A program made the position numbers and the translations under genes. From the NCBI GenBank assembly GCA_002747255.1, contig PDUC01000027.1, forward strand, positions 97,839 to 161,838: a stretch of DNA of 64,000 nt, read 5' to 3'. Origin of the DNA: Acidobacteriota bacterium. Lineage in GTDB: Bacteria > Acidobacteriota > Holophagae > Acanthopleuribacterales > Acanthopleuribacteraceae. The notes below the pieces were generated by a model. The model was not told the origin of the DNA. It searched no databases and worked only from the letters and a program-made list of their open reading frames with translations. Each line of letters starts with the position of its first letter. The first letter of the stretch is position 1. Shown here one piece after another: positions 16,915-26,145 of this stretch.

Positions 16915-16932
16915 TTGTGAAATGATTCACAG
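16915..16932. promoter_or_regulatory. Rex operator
   Basis: TTGTGAAATGATTCACAG matches the known Rex-binding palindrome TTGTGAA-N4-TTCACAA at all but the last base. It lies between the -10 box and the rex start codon. Rex bound here would block transcription when the NADH/NAD+ ratio is low, and NADH would release it. Confidence 0.82.
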
Positions 16933-16972
16933 CTTGCCGTTCTTCACGAATTGAATTGGAGGCTGTTTGGCG

Positions 16973-17623
16973 ATGACGATACTTCCCATTCCAACCATCG
17001 AACGTTTATTTGTTTACCATAAGGTGCTTTCAGGTTTGTTTAAAGAAGGGGCAACCCATTTCTTTTCTTATGACCTGGCCAGGAGAGCCCATAATTCGGC
17101 TGCCCAGGTGCGCCGTGATTTGATGTCTTCGGGATGTATCGGCTCTTCGGGAAAGGGCTATCATATTAAACTCACCTTGTCCACATTGAGCAGGGTCCTG
17201 GAAACAGGTACGTCCCGCCGTCTTATTGTGGTAGGGCTTGGCAATATTGGTAAAGCAATGATCTCCCATTTTTCTGAAACACATACCGATTTCAGCGTTC
17301 AAGCAGCTTTTGACTGTGATACACGCAAAACAGGTCATCCTTTCAAGAACTGTCCCTGTATGAACATTTCTGAACTGGAGCATTATCTCGATAACAATAA
17401 GATCGAACTGGCTGTTTTGGCGGTTCCCGCTTCGGAAGCACAAAGTCTGGCCGATCGGCTCATTAGCGGCGGCGTTGTCGGTATCCTCAATTTTGCACCT
17501 GTCAGGCTGGCGGTTCCATCCTGGGTATGTGTTGAAGATAATCACATTTCCCTCATACTGAAAAAAATCGCCTTTCTATCGAAACAAAGCCAGGAGCAAC
17601 TTATGGAAAAGCAGGTTTTATAG
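16973..17623 (+). CDS. rex: Redox-sensing transcriptional repressor Rex
   Basis: A 216-residue Rex protein. The N-terminal winged helix begins with the typical IPTIERLFVYHKVL segment and contains SAAQVRRDLMS, whose arginines contact DNA in relatives. The NAD(H)-binding Rossmann domain has VVGLGNIGKAM, the acidic FDCD end of the second strand and LAVPA. Length is normal. I chose the ATG at 16973, ten bases after GGAGG; a TTG two codons upstream is too close to it. The gene is preceded by a near-perfect Rex operator and followed after one base by the sensory hydrogenase gene, so Rex probably represses its own operon and possibly divergent hydFE according to NADH/NAD+. Confidence 0.93.
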   Translation: MTILPIPTIERLFVYHKVLSGLFKEGATHFFSYDLARRAHNSAAQVRRDLMSSGCIGSSGKGYHIKLTLSTLSRVLETGTSRRLIVVGLGNIGKAMISHFSETHTDFSVQAAFDCDTRKTGHPFKNCPCMNISELEHYLDNNKIELAVLAVPASEAQSLADRLISGGVVGILNFAPVRLAVPSWVCVEDNHISLILKKIAFLSKQSQEQLMEKQVL

Positions 17624-17624
17624 C

Positions 17625-19652
17625 ATGAAGAAATCCTCTGTCGCCCCCATATCCACCGTCAAAGATCTCTGCCGGGTTTGTTATACCTGTGTAAGAGACT
17701 GTCCTGCCAAGGCCATACGGATCACGGGCGGACAAGCCCTTATCATTCACGAACGCTGCATTACCTGTGGTCATTGTGTTGAAGTTTGCCGTCAAAAAGC
17801 CAAGAAACCTCTGAATCTCGTCAATCGCGTTATCAAGCTGTTAAAAGGGCCCGACCCCTGTGCCGCCATCATCGCGCCAAGCTTCCCGGCAGAATTTCAG
17901 GATCAGCCCTATAAAAAAACAGTGGGTCAAATAAGATCGCTTGGCTTTGACAAAGTATGTGAAGTAGCGGCTGGAGCCGATCTGGTAGCGCAGGCGCATA
18001 AAGAGCTATTGAAAGAAGACAAAAACTACATAGCCACTTCCTGTCCGGCGGTTGTTTCCTTTGTCAAAAAATATCACCCCGGTTTAGTGGAGAAACTGGC
18101 TCCCATTGCGTCACCCATGGTCGTGACCGCGCGTTTGTTAAAGGAAATGTATGGGAAGAATCTCAAAATAGTGTTTATGGGGCCCTGCATCGCAAAAAAA
18201 AGCGAGTCCTATTGGCCGGAAACCGAAAATGCCATCGACGCGGCCATTACCTTTGTTGAATTAAGGGAGTTGTTGGGCCATTATCCCGATCGCGTTTCTC
18301 AAGCTGAACCTTCCATGTTCGATGCCCCTTACCCGGGCAAAGGCGTCTTGTTTCCCATTGGCGGAGGCATGCTTCAAACCGCTGGTATACAGGAAGACTT
18401 GCTCAGTAAAGACGTACTGGCAACCTCCGGCAAGGCCAATTTCGTTCAAGCCATCCACGAATTTGACGAAGGCAGTCTGGATGTCAAGCTACTGGAAGTC
18501 CTGTGCTGTGACGGCTGCATCATGGGTCCGGGCATGTCCAGCAAAGGCTCGCTTTTCGGTCGAAGAGGTGTGTTGAGATCTTATGCCGTGGAGCGTCTGA
18601 ACGAGGAAGAAGGTCGCGAGCAAACACTGCCCGAAGTGCAATTGGGAATTACCTTTAACCCCGACGATCGCAGACTGCCTCTGCCCTCCAAAAGAGAAAT
18701 CGATAAAGTACTGGAACACATGGGCAAAACCCGCCCGGAAGATGAGCTGGACTGCGGTGCCTGCGGTTACGTTACCTGTCGTGAACATGCCGTTGCCATT
18801 TTAAAAGGCTTAGCTGAAACAGAGATGTGTCTTCCCTTTACCATTGACAGATTAAAGAGCTCACTGGATGATCTCAACGTCAGTCACCACGAGCTGGAAG
18901 AAGCCCAGCAGGCTCTTTTAAACGCGGAAAAACTGGCCAGTATGGGCCAACTCTCCGCCGGCATTGCTCATGAAATAAACAACCCGCTGGGTGTCATCTT
19001 ACTCTACGGGAAACTGGTTCTGGATGAAATGGATCCGGAATCGGAAAATAGGGAAGATCTGGAGATGATTATCGAGCAGGCCGAGCGTTGCAAAACCATT
19101 GTCTCCGGGCTGCTCAATTTTGCCAGGAAGAATAAAGTCTCTCATCAGCTTGTGAACATTTGTGATCTGATCGATAACTGCAGCAGAGCTTTCCAGATAC
19201 CCGACCACATTCAGCTGGTCATTCAACACGAATTGAAAGATCCGATGGTGGAGGTGGATCCCGATCAGATGGTTCAGGTGCTGACCAACCTGGTTAAAAA
19301 CTCCAAGGAAGCCATTGGCGAAAGCGGTACCATTTGTATACGCACCACGGAACACGACACCAAGTTTCACATTGAAGTACAGGACAACGGTTCCGGCATA
19401 CCCGAGAATGTCATTAAAAAGATATTTGAACCCCTTTTCACGACGAAAAAGATTGGCAAAGGAACGGGTCTCGGGCTGGCTGTGATTTACGGCATCATCA
19501 AAATGCACAAAGGTCAGATAACCGTGACATCCAATGACGATCCTGAACAGGGGCCAACCGGTACCACGTTCCAGGTCGTTTTACCCAGAAGAAACTCCAA
19601 TACAGTTCTCAAGGGACACAGTGGCCTATTGACCGGAAGGGAGGTCGTATGA
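17625..19652 (+). CDS. Sensory [FeFe]-hydrogenase fused to histidine kinase
   Basis: A 675-residue fusion. Residues 10-60 hold two [4Fe-4S] ferredoxin motifs (Cys16/19/22/26 and Cys45/48/51/55). Residues 75-325 are an H-cluster domain with TSCP (Cys140), GPCIAKKSE (Cys188) and LCCDGC (Cys294, Cys295, Cys298). A Fe-S domain of the CGACGYVTC type follows (Cys377, Cys380, Cys385, Cys402). From about 425 comes a histidine kinase: phospho-acceptor His449 in [10 protein letters not shown] box near 555, DNGSGIP and GKGTGLGL. In the first H-cluster motif, catalytic enzymes have TSCCP; here the proton-relay cysteine position is serine. This matches kinase-linked group C hydrogenases, thought to sense H2. 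The start follows the rex stop by one base. Confidence 0.9.
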   Translation: MKKSSVAPISTVKDLCRVCYTCVRDCPAKAIRITGGQALIIHERCITCGHCVEVCRQKAKKPLNLVNRVIKLLKGPDPCAAIIAPSFPAEFQDQPYKKTVGQIRSLGFDKVCEVAAGADLVAQAHKELLKEDKNYIATSCPAVVSFVKKYHPGLVEKLAPIASPMVVTARLLKEMYGKNLKIVFMGPCIAKKSESYWPETENAIDAAITFVELRELLGHYPDRVSQAEPSMFDAPYPGKGVLFPIGGGMLQTAGIQEDLLSKDVLATSGKANFVQAIHEFDEGSLDVKLLEVLCCDGCIMGPGMSSKGSLFGRRGVLRSYAVERLNEEEGREQTLPEVQLGITFNPDDRRLPLPSKREIDKVLEHMGKTRPEDELDCGACGYVTCREHAVAILKGLAETEMCLPFTIDRLKSSLDDLNVSHHELEEAQQALLNAEKLASMGQLSAGIAHEINNPLGVILLYGKLVLDEMDPESENREDLEMIIEQAERCKTIVSGLLNFARKNKVSHQLVNICDLIDNCSRAFQIPDHIQLVIQHELKDPMVEVDPDQMVQVLTNLVKNSKEAIGESGTICIRTTEHDTKFHIEVQDNGSGIPENVIKKIFEPLFTTKKIGKGTGLGLAVIYGIIKMHKGQITVTSNDDPEQGPTGTTFQVVLPRRNSNTVLKGHSGLLTGREVV

Positions 19653-20818
19653 GTCGTTTAAAGCTTTTAATCGTCGACGATGAACCTGGTATGAGGAAAG
19701 GCGCGGCACGTGTGCTGAAAAAGCACAAAGTACGAATGCCTAAAACCGATGAATACATTGAGTTCGATATCTCCACGGCGGAAGACGGCAAAACCACCTG
19801 GGAACAATTGGACAACAGCAAGTTCGATCTGCTCATGCTCGACTACAAACTGCCGGACACCACAGGCCTCGAAATTCTGCAAAAGCTGCAGAATATGAAA
19901 GGAAAGCCCATGACCGTTATGATGACCGCCTATGCCTCGCTGGAAGTGGCTGTCAGCGCCACAAAAAACGGCGCTTTTGACTTTCTCGCGAAACCTTTCA
20001 GCCCGGAAGAATTGAGATCCGTCATCACGAAAGCCACTCACTCGCTGGTATCCATGCGAAAAGCCCAGCAACTGGCGGAGGAGAAGAAACGCATGCGTTT
20101 CCAGTTCCTCTCGGTCCTTTCTCACGAACTCAAAGCACCCCTGGCGGCTGTGGAAGGCTACCTTTACAGCATGAGAGATCACGCGCTTGGCGACGACTTG
20201 AAAATGTACGATAAATGCATCAGGCGCTCGCTGGTGCGCGTTGAAGGCATGAGGAAGCTCATTTTCGACCTGCTGGATTTAACGAGAATTGAATCGGGGC
20301 AGAAACGACGGGATCTTCAACAAGTCAAGATCATGGAAGCCATTGAAATGGCAGTCGAAACCGTGGCCAACAAGGCCGAAGAGCGGGGCATCGATATTCA
20401 CATCGATGGCGACGAGAACCTCACCATGCACGCCGATATCAATGAATTGGGGATCATTGCCAACAACCTGATCACCAATGCCGTCAAGTACAATAAAGAC
20501 GGTGGTTCCGTAAATATCACGCTCCTGCTCGAGGACGATTTCGTTGTGCTGAAAGTAGCAGACACAGGCTACGGCATGACACCAGAAGAAAAAGACAGGC
20601 TTTTTGGGGAGTTTGTCCGCATCAGAAACGAACAGACCCGCGGCATAGAAGGCAGCGGTCTTGGTCTTTCCATACTTAAAAAGCTAACGCGTCTATACGG
20701 CGGAAAAATTGATGTTAAAAGCCAAAAAGACATTGGCAGTACCTTCACGGTGTATTTAAAAAATGAAATAAAGACAGAGGATGAATTATGCGAGGATCTT
20801 CAACTGACTCAACTGTAA
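19649..20818 (+). CDS. Receiver-histidine kinase hybrid
   Basis: A 389-residue soluble two-component protein with the receiver domain first (residues 3-128; LLIVDDEPG, phospho-acceptor Asp65 in LMLDYKLPD, Lys115 in LAKPF), then a HisKA domain (His159 in LSVLSHELKAPLAAVEGY) and a HATPase domain (NNLITNAVKYN, DTGYGMT, GIEGSGLGLSIL). It has no DNA-binding domain. Its ATG overlaps the stop codon of the sensory hydrogenase by four bases, so the two are coupled. The simplest reading is a phosphorelay: the H2-sensing kinase phosphorylates this receiver, which modulates its own kinase, and the output regulator lies outside the window. Confidence 0.9.
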   Translation: MSRLKLLIVDDEPGMRKGAARVLKKHKVRMPKTDEYIEFDISTAEDGKTTWEQLDNSKFDLLMLDYKLPDTTGLEILQKLQNMKGKPMTVMMTAYASLEVAVSATKNGAFDFLAKPFSPEELRSVITKATHSLVSMRKAQQLAEEKKRMRFQFLSVLSHELKAPLAAVEGYLYSMRDHALGDDLKMYDKCIRRSLVRVEGMRKLIFDLLDLTRIESGQKRRDLQQVKIMEAIEMAVETVANKAEERGIDIHIDGDENLTMHADINELGIIANNLITNAVKYNKDGGSVNITLLLEDDFVVLKVADTGYGMTPEEKDRLFGEFVRIRNEQTRGIEGSGLGLSILKKLTRLYGGKIDVKSQKDIGSTFTVYLKNEIKTEDELCEDLQLTQL

Positions 20819-22248
20819 AGAAAAAGAGGTTTAAAAATCACATCCTTTCGGAATCCTACAAACCGTTTATTCCCGAAGCGCGCATTGAAGAATTAATGGC
20901 AACGGTGAACCCCTCACCTCAACAAGTGAGAGATGTACTGCAAAAGAGCATGGAACTCCAACCTCTCGGCATTGAAGAGACGGCTGTCCTGGTCAATGTC
21001 CAGGATCTCGCCTTAAAAGAGGAAATCTGGCAAACCGCAAAAGAGCTCAAAAAGAAGGTCTACGGCAACCGTATTGTTTTATTCGCACCCCTTTATGTCG
21101 GCAGTTATTGTGTCAATGACTGCACCTACTGCTCATTCCGTGTCAGCAACAAAGGTGCCTTCCGCAAAACACTGACCCATGAAGAGCTGGTTTCACAGGT
21201 TGAATCCCTTGAGGACATGGGTCACAAACGGCTCATTCTGGTTTTTGGTGAGCACCGAACGTACGATCCGGGTTTCATCGCGGACACCGTTCAAACGGTT
21301 TACGGCATCAAAAAGGGCATGGGAAGCATCAGGCGGGTCAACATCAACGCGGCACCTCTGGATGTCAAGGGTTTTAAACGCATCCACGATGCCGGAATAG
21401 GAACCTATCAGATTTTCCAGGAAACCTACCATCGCCCCACCTACAAGCTGGTTCATCCTGAATACACGCAAAAAGGCGATTACGACTATCGCATCGACGG
21501 TTTGAGCAGAGCCTTTACGGCCGGCTGTGACGATATGGGTCTGGGTGTCCTGTTCGGTCTCTACGATTGGCGGTTTGAAGTTTTGGCGTTAATTGCCCAC
21601 TCCACCCACCTGCACGAACACTTCGGTGTGGGACCTCACACCCTGAGTTTCCCGCGCATGCAGCCCGCCTTTGGAACCGCTTTCAACCCGAATTACCTGG
21701 TAAGCGACGAGGAGTTTAAACACCTCGTCGCCGTTTTGAGGTTGGCAGTCCCCTACGCCGGCATGATTCTCACGGCCCGGGAAAAGCCGGAAATACGCAG
21801 GGAAATCATGTCTTATGGCGTCTCTCAAATTGATGCCGGAACGCGCCTGGAAATTGGCGGTTACACCTCTGAAAACAAAGATCAGAACGTGGAGCAGGAG
21901 CAATTCGAGTTGGGCGACATGCGCCCCATGGACGAGGTCATGCGGGAATTGCTGCAAGACGGCTACCTGCCCAGTTTCTGTACTTCTTGTTACCGACAAG
22001 GCCGCACCGGGAAGCAGTTCATGGAGTTTGCCATTCCGGGATTTATTGAAAAGTTCTGTACACCCAATGGCCTGTTGACTTTACTGGAGTACCTGGAAGA
22101 TTACGCTTCGGATAAAACCAAAAAAGTAGGTCTGCAATGCCTCGAACGGGAACTGGCTCAGCTTGACGATTCCTCAGCCATAAAAGCCAAGGTAATCAAA
22201 AGAATGAAGCAAATTTCAGACGACGGCGTGCGGGACCTTTACTTTTAG
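20788..22248 (+). CDS. hydG: [FeFe]-hydrogenase maturation tyrosine lyase HydG
   Basis: A 486-residue radical SAM enzyme that splits tyrosine to give the CO and CN ligands of the H-cluster. The SAM cluster motif is CVNDCTYCSF (CX3CX2C). The C-terminal auxiliary cluster motif is a CX2C pair followed 22 residues later by a third cysteine (CTSC then EKFC), the expected HydG spacing. The full length and the HGVGPHTLSFPR-like segment (VGPHTLSFPRMQPA) agree. Its ATG lies 31 bases inside the preceding kinase gene with AGAGGA before it, so it belongs to the rex operon and is placed under Rex control. Confidence 0.95.
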   Translation: MRGSSTDSTVKKKRFKNHILSESYKPFIPEARIEELMATVNPSPQQVRDVLQKSMELQPLGIEETAVLVNVQDLALKEEIWQTAKELKKKVYGNRIVLFAPLYVGSYCVNDCTYCSFRVSNKGAFRKTLTHEELVSQVESLEDMGHKRLILVFGEHRTYDPGFIADTVQTVYGIKKGMGSIRRVNINAAPLDVKGFKRIHDAGIGTYQIFQETYHRPTYKLVHPEYTQKGDYDYRIDGLSRAFTAGCDDMGLGVLFGLYDWRFEVLALIAHSTHLHEHFGVGPHTLSFPRMQPAFGTAFNPNYLVSDEEFKHLVAVLRLAVPYAGMILTAREKPEIRREIMSYGVSQIDAGTRLEIGGYTSENKDQNVEQEQFELGDMRPMDEVMRELLQDGYLPSFCTSCYRQGRTGKQFMEFAIPGFIEKFCTPNGLLTLLEYLEDYASDKTKKVGLQCLERELAQLDDSSAIKAKVIKRMKQISDDGVRDLYF

Positions 22249-22333
22249 AAAGACCAGCTGGGTACCAAGCTGCTTTCATAACATCTTTTTTTCCGACGAC
22301 CCTTTCATACTCCAGAAGCCCCGTGAGAAAACG

Positions 22334-23188
22334 CTACATGGAAAGTGCGTGTTGTTCCAACAGCGCTGCGAGATTGTGATCGCGGATAACCTCAACCTCA
22401 TTGAGAATAACGTGAAAGAAGTGCTTTTTGGCTGGCTTTAACATTCGCACGGGATAGTGCTTACCTTTCCAACAAAAAGGTGCATCGGGAGTGATCAGAT
22501 TGGCATTGGATGCGTACACAATCAGGTTCTGGTCGTCCGGACACTGAACCAAAGCCGTTGAGTGAAAGACCGTATAAATGGTTTTTAACTGTTCACGCCA
22601 GATACTGTTGGCTTCCGCGCTCCACAAATTGAAGCTGATGACACCTCCCGGACGGAGTAAAGCGTTGAGTGCCTGCATGAATTCCGAGGTCATCAGGTGT
22701 GGCGGGATGGATGTCGAGGAATAACAATCGACGAAAATGGAATCATAACGTTGACTCGTCCTTTCACAGTACGCACGAAAATCATTCAGAATAACAGGCT
22801 CTTGTTTGGGAAACTGGAAGTAATTTTGAGCTAGTTCTACCATTCTGGAATCGTTTTCAATGATATCGAGCTGAAAGTCCCTGCCCCATCTCGCCCGACT
22901 GGCGTGATATAGACCAGCAGCACCGAGGCCGCCCATACACATCGAGTGGATGTCCTGCTTCCAATAGGCCATCCCCTCCAGCATGAGACCAATATACTCA
23001 AGAACGGGATCTGAAACACGATCTAAATACAGCTCACCTTGTATGCTGTGCTCAAAATACAGGTATCGAATTCGCTGGGGAAGAGCATCCACAATGCGAA
23101 TATGAGAAACGTCATCCAACGCTTCAAAGACCAGTTCTCTACGACTATCACCTGTGTGTTCGATCACCGCCTCCTTTTCTTCAACCAT
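22334..23188 (-). CDS. Spermidine synthase-like protein
   Basis: A 284-residue protein with the spermidine-synthase/methyltransferase Rossmann core: MCMGGLGAAGLYH (nucleotide loop), LDIIENDSRMVELAQNYF and YDSIFVDCYSSTSIPPHL, which corresponds to the catalytic aspartate strand of aminopropyltransferases. Typical spermidine synthase has D(A/S)(S/T)DP here; the CYSST variant means activity or substrate may differ. It is the last gene of a minus-strand unit and overlaps the EnvC-like gene by 25 bases. Presence of MTA phosphorylase in the same unit supports an aminopropyl-transfer role, because that reaction yields methylthioadenosine. Confidence 0.72.
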   Translation of the reverse strand: MVEEKEAVIEHTGDSRRELVFEALDDVSHIRIVDALPQRIRYLYFEHSIQGELYLDRVSDPVLEYIGLMLEGMAYWKQDIHSMCMGGLGAAGLYHASRARWGRDFQLDIIENDSRMVELAQNYFQFPKQEPVILNDFRAYCERTSQRYDSIFVDCYSSTSIPPHLMTSEFMQALNALLRPGGVISFNLWSAEANSIWREQLKTIYTVFHSTALVQCPDDQNLIVYASNANLITPDAPFCWKGKHYPVRMLKPAKKHFFHVILNEVEVIRDHNLAALLEQHALSM

Positions 23189-24306
23189 TTTTCAGGGTCT
23201 TCCGCTTTGGTACCTTCTCTAATTTCAAAATGAAGGAATGGACCTTCAAGCGATCCAGAGTCACCGGAAATGGCTATTTGCTGATTTCGCTCTACGATCT
23301 CGCCTTTGGACACCATCAGAGTGTCGTTGTGAGCGTAAAAGGTGATGTACTGATTTCCGTGATCTAGAATAACCAGATTGCCATAACTTTTGAACCAATC
23401 AGCATAAATGACTTTCCCGCCGTACACCGCCTTGACAGACTGACCCTTTTTGAGTCCGATATCAATGCCGTTCATTTTCCTCTTAGTGGAAAATTGTGAA
23501 TCCCTGAAAACCCCAAAATGCCTGAGCAGGATACCTTTTACAGGCCAATCCAGCCTGCCCTTGTAATGCGTGATGGGAATATGAGGGAGTTCCCCCTTTA
23601 GCTGTTCTCCACTCTGCAATTTCCCTATCAGTTCGGACAATGCCCTTTTCTCTTCTGCCAGCCTCTTCAGAAGTTGTTTTCGCTCTTTCGATTTATTAAA
23701 TAAAACAGCTATTTCCACTTTGCGTTTTTTTAGAATGTCGTTGAGTTCTTTCTTTTTTTCTTCCAACTGCGTCAATCTCTCATTTTCCTGGTTTTCGAGA
23801 TCAACCAACTCCTCTTCAGCTGTCTGCAGCTGTTTTTTGTATTTGAGGAAATCAAAAAAAAGAGCTTTGTCCTTTTTGGTCATATGTTCGATGTAATACA
23901 TGGAAGAAACGAGATCTTCCAGTTCGTTTTCTTGAAGGAGTGCCTGAGTATAGCCCAGAGGCCCCTTTTTATAGAGTGCACGAAGTCGTTTAGAAAGTTG
24001 CTCTTCAACTTGAATAATTTTTTCTCTTACCGCCTCCTGGTTCTGCTTGTTCTGCTGCATCTTAGTCTGCACCAGTTTGAGCTGCAACGTCACTTTCTCC
24101 TTTTCCTGACCTAAACGCGCTCTTTCAAGTTCAATGGCTGGCAGGCGGTTCATCAGTTCCTGTTTGCGTGTCTGCGCCTGTTTTTCTCTTTTAGTCAACC
24201 GCTGAAGCTGGGCATCGATCAGATCAATATGACTCCGAAGCTCTTCAATCTCCGAAGCCATCTCACTGTTTAACAAGATACACAAACAGATGCAAGAAAC
24301 AATCAA
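23164..24306 (-). CDS. EnvC-like murein hydrolase activator
   Basis: A 380-residue exported protein: a short signal-like N terminus, a long coiled coil (about residues 16-235) and a C-terminal LytM/M23 domain (about 255-375). The zinc sites are degenerate. The usual HxGxD is KMNGID (asparagine for histidine) and the usual HLHFE is FLHFE. EnvC-type proteins share this loss and switch on amidases at the septum rather than cutting peptidoglycan themselves. The start is TTG at 24306 after GAGGT; starting at the later ATG would remove the signal sequence. It begins two bases after the PfkB gene stop codon, so it is co-transcribed. Confidence 0.82.
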   Translation of the reverse strand: MIVSCICLCILLNSEMASEIEELRSHIDLIDAQLQRLTKREKQAQTRKQELMNRLPAIELERARLGQEKEKVTLQLKLVQTKMQQNKQNQEAVREKIIQVEEQLSKRLRALYKKGPLGYTQALLQENELEDLVSSMYYIEHMTKKDKALFFDFLKYKKQLQTAEEELVDLENQENERLTQLEEKKKELNDILKKRKVEIAVLFNKSKERKQLLKRLAEEKRALSELIGKLQSGEQLKGELPHIPITHYKGRLDWPVKGILLRHFGVFRDSQFSTKRKMNGIDIGLKKGQSVKAVYGGKVIYADWFKSYGNLVILDHGNQYITFYAHNDTLMVSKGEIVERNQQIAISGDSGSLEGPFLHFEIREGTKAEDPEKWLKKRRR

Positions 24307-24308
24307 AT

Positions 24309-25220
24309 TCAGACCTCTGAATCAAAATGGGTCATATTGACAAACTGCTTGTAACGGTTGGCGATACCTCTTTGATTGAGTTCCACCAAACGATCCACGG
24401 AGAATGCCTCCACCGTATGAGAGCCCATAATGCTGCCATAGACAACCGCTTTCTTCAGCGTTTCCCAATCGGTTTTACCCGCCGATGCCAGATACCCGAC
24501 ATAGCCTCCGGCAAATGAATCTCCCGCACCGGTTGGATCCACCACGTTACAGAAGGGAAAAGCGGGCGCGATAAACACCTTATCCTGGTGAATCAGCATG
24601 GCACCGTGCTCACCCTTCTTAATGCAAAGCGTCGTCGGACCCATTTCACGTATCACCTTGGCGGCTTCCATTAAGTTCTCTTTCCCGCCAAGCATTTTAG
24701 CTTCGGAATCATTGATAAGAAGGTGGTCAACCCTTTTCAGAACTTGAAGCAAGGCCGGTTTGGCCGTGGAAATCCAGAGATTCATAGAATCCAGAATGAC
24801 CATTTTGGGTTGATTCATCTGGTCCAGTACCTGGCTTTGCAGTTCAGGGGCTATATTACCCAGGAAAACAACTTCCGTGTCTTTGTAAGATTCAGGAATT
24901 TCCGGGCTGAATGTTTCAAACACGTTGAGCTGCGTTTCATGAGTGATGCGATCATTCCAATGTTCAAGATACTCCCCTTTCCAGAAAAAGGTTTTACCGG
25001 CTTTTCTTTCGAGTCCATCCAGGTTGATGTTGTGGGATGTCATAATATCGGCATCTTTTTGGTCGAAATCCTCGCCCACAACGGCCACAAGATTCACAGC
25101 CGAGAAATGCTGGGCAGCGAGTGAAAAATAAACCACAGAACCGCCCAGTGAACGTTTGCGTTCTGCGTAAGGTGTAATGATGTGGTCATAAGCCACTGAT
25201 CCGACAGTAAGTATCGACAT
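24309..25220 (-). CDS. PfkB-family carbohydrate/nucleoside kinase
   Basis: A 303-residue ribokinase-fold kinase. It shows the N-terminal LTVGSVAYDHI strand, SLGGSVVYFSLAAQHF (family signature 1), the LLINDSEAKML segment and signature 2 DPTGAGDSFAGG with the catalytic aspartate. The substrate is not predicted by eye: adenosine, ribose or another sugar is possible. Its start codon directly follows the stop codon of the MTA phosphorylase gene, with no spacer. That makes a nucleoside or methylthioribose-related substrate attractive, but this is inference. Confidence 0.85.
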   Translation of the reverse strand: MSILTVGSVAYDHIITPYAERKRSLGGSVVYFSLAAQHFSAVNLVAVVGEDFDQKDADIMTSHNINLDGLERKAGKTFFWKGEYLEHWNDRITHETQLNVFETFSPEIPESYKDTEVVFLGNIAPELQSQVLDQMNQPKMVILDSMNLWISTAKPALLQVLKRVDHLLINDSEAKMLGGKENLMEAAKVIREMGPTTLCIKKGEHGAMLIHQDKVFIAPAFPFCNVVDPTGAGDSFAGGYVGYLASAGKTDWETLKKAVVYGSIMGSHTVEAFSVDRLVELNQRGIANRYKQFVNMTHFDSEV

Positions 25221-26087
25221 TTAATCCTCCATGTATTTCCCGATGATAGGGATCAGTTCACTCTTCCGTTTATTGGGAATCGCGGATTGGGGTGTGAGAA
25301 TGGCGAATTGAAGCGCTGAGTGTATGGGGTTTTCCCGACTTAAATCCAGTTCTTCCAGTGCGAGTTTAATGGTCTCGATGGCTGCATTGGCGTTTTGCTT
25401 CAAGATAGCCAATACACTTTCAACAGTCACCGATTCTTCCTTTTCGTGCCAGCAATCGTAATCAGTCACCATCGCGATACTCGCATAGGCTATCTCAGCC
25501 TCGCGAGCCAATTTGGCTTCCTGGAGGTTCGTCATGCCAATTACATCGGCATCCCAGGAACGGTACATCATCGATTCCGCCTTAGTGGAAAACTGCGGCC
25601 CTTCCATGCAGAGGTATGTTCCGCCGTTGTGCAATTGCACACCTGCTTTCCGGCCCGCCTTGAATAAAACGCCTCTTAAATAGGGGCAGATGGGTTCCGC
25701 AAATTCAACATGAGCGGCCAGACCTTCTCCAAAAAAAGTATCTAAGCGATGCCGTGTGCGATCGATAAACTGATCGGGTAGAACGAAGTGCTTTGGCCGG
25801 TACCGCTCTCTCAGCGAGCCGACCGCACTTGCCGAAATGATGTACTTGACACCGAGTTTTTTCATAGCGAAGATATTCGCGCGATAGTTGATCTCGTGCG
25901 GTAAAAGAGTATGTTGACGATTGTGACGCGCTAAAAACGCCACTTTTTTACCCGACAGGATTCCAATGGCAAAATGGTCAGACGGCTCACCAAAAGGTGT
26001 CTCCACAGCCACCTCTTCCACTTTGGAGAAACCATGGGCTTGATAAAGGCCACTGCCTCCAATGATTCCAACATCAGCTCGAGTCAT
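25221..26087 (-). CDS. mtnP: S-methyl-5'-thioadenosine phosphorylase
   Basis: A 288-residue purine-nucleoside-phosphorylase-2 family enzyme. The N terminus has VGIIGGSGLYQ (phosphate loop), then FLARHNRQHTLLPHEINYRANI, YLCMEGPQFSTKAES, GMTNLQEAKLAREAEI and MVTDYDCWH. The last motif is typical of MTA phosphorylases rather than guanosine/inosine enzymes. It splits methylthioadenosine into adenine and methylthioribose 1-phosphate, clearing a by-product of polyamine synthesis. It follows the aminopeptidase gene after 58 bases and is directly joined to the PfkB gene. The C-terminal 40 residues are extra compared with short members. Confidence 0.9.
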   Translation of the reverse strand: MTRADVGIIGGSGLYQAHGFSKVEEVAVETPFGEPSDHFAIGILSGKKVAFLARHNRQHTLLPHEINYRANIFAMKKLGVKYIISASAVGSLRERYRPKHFVLPDQFIDRTRHRLDTFFGEGLAAHVEFAEPICPYLRGVLFKAGRKAGVQLHNGGTYLCMEGPQFSTKAESMMYRSWDADVIGMTNLQEAKLAREAEIAYASIAMVTDYDCWHEKEESVTVESVLAILKQNANAAIETIKLALEELDLSRENPIHSALQFAILTPQSAIPNKRKSELIPIIGKYMED

Positions 26088-26145
26088 TTGTTCTCCTTCT
26101 TCTTTTTCCGGGTTTCACTGTCGTGAAACTCATTTTTCGATTCAT

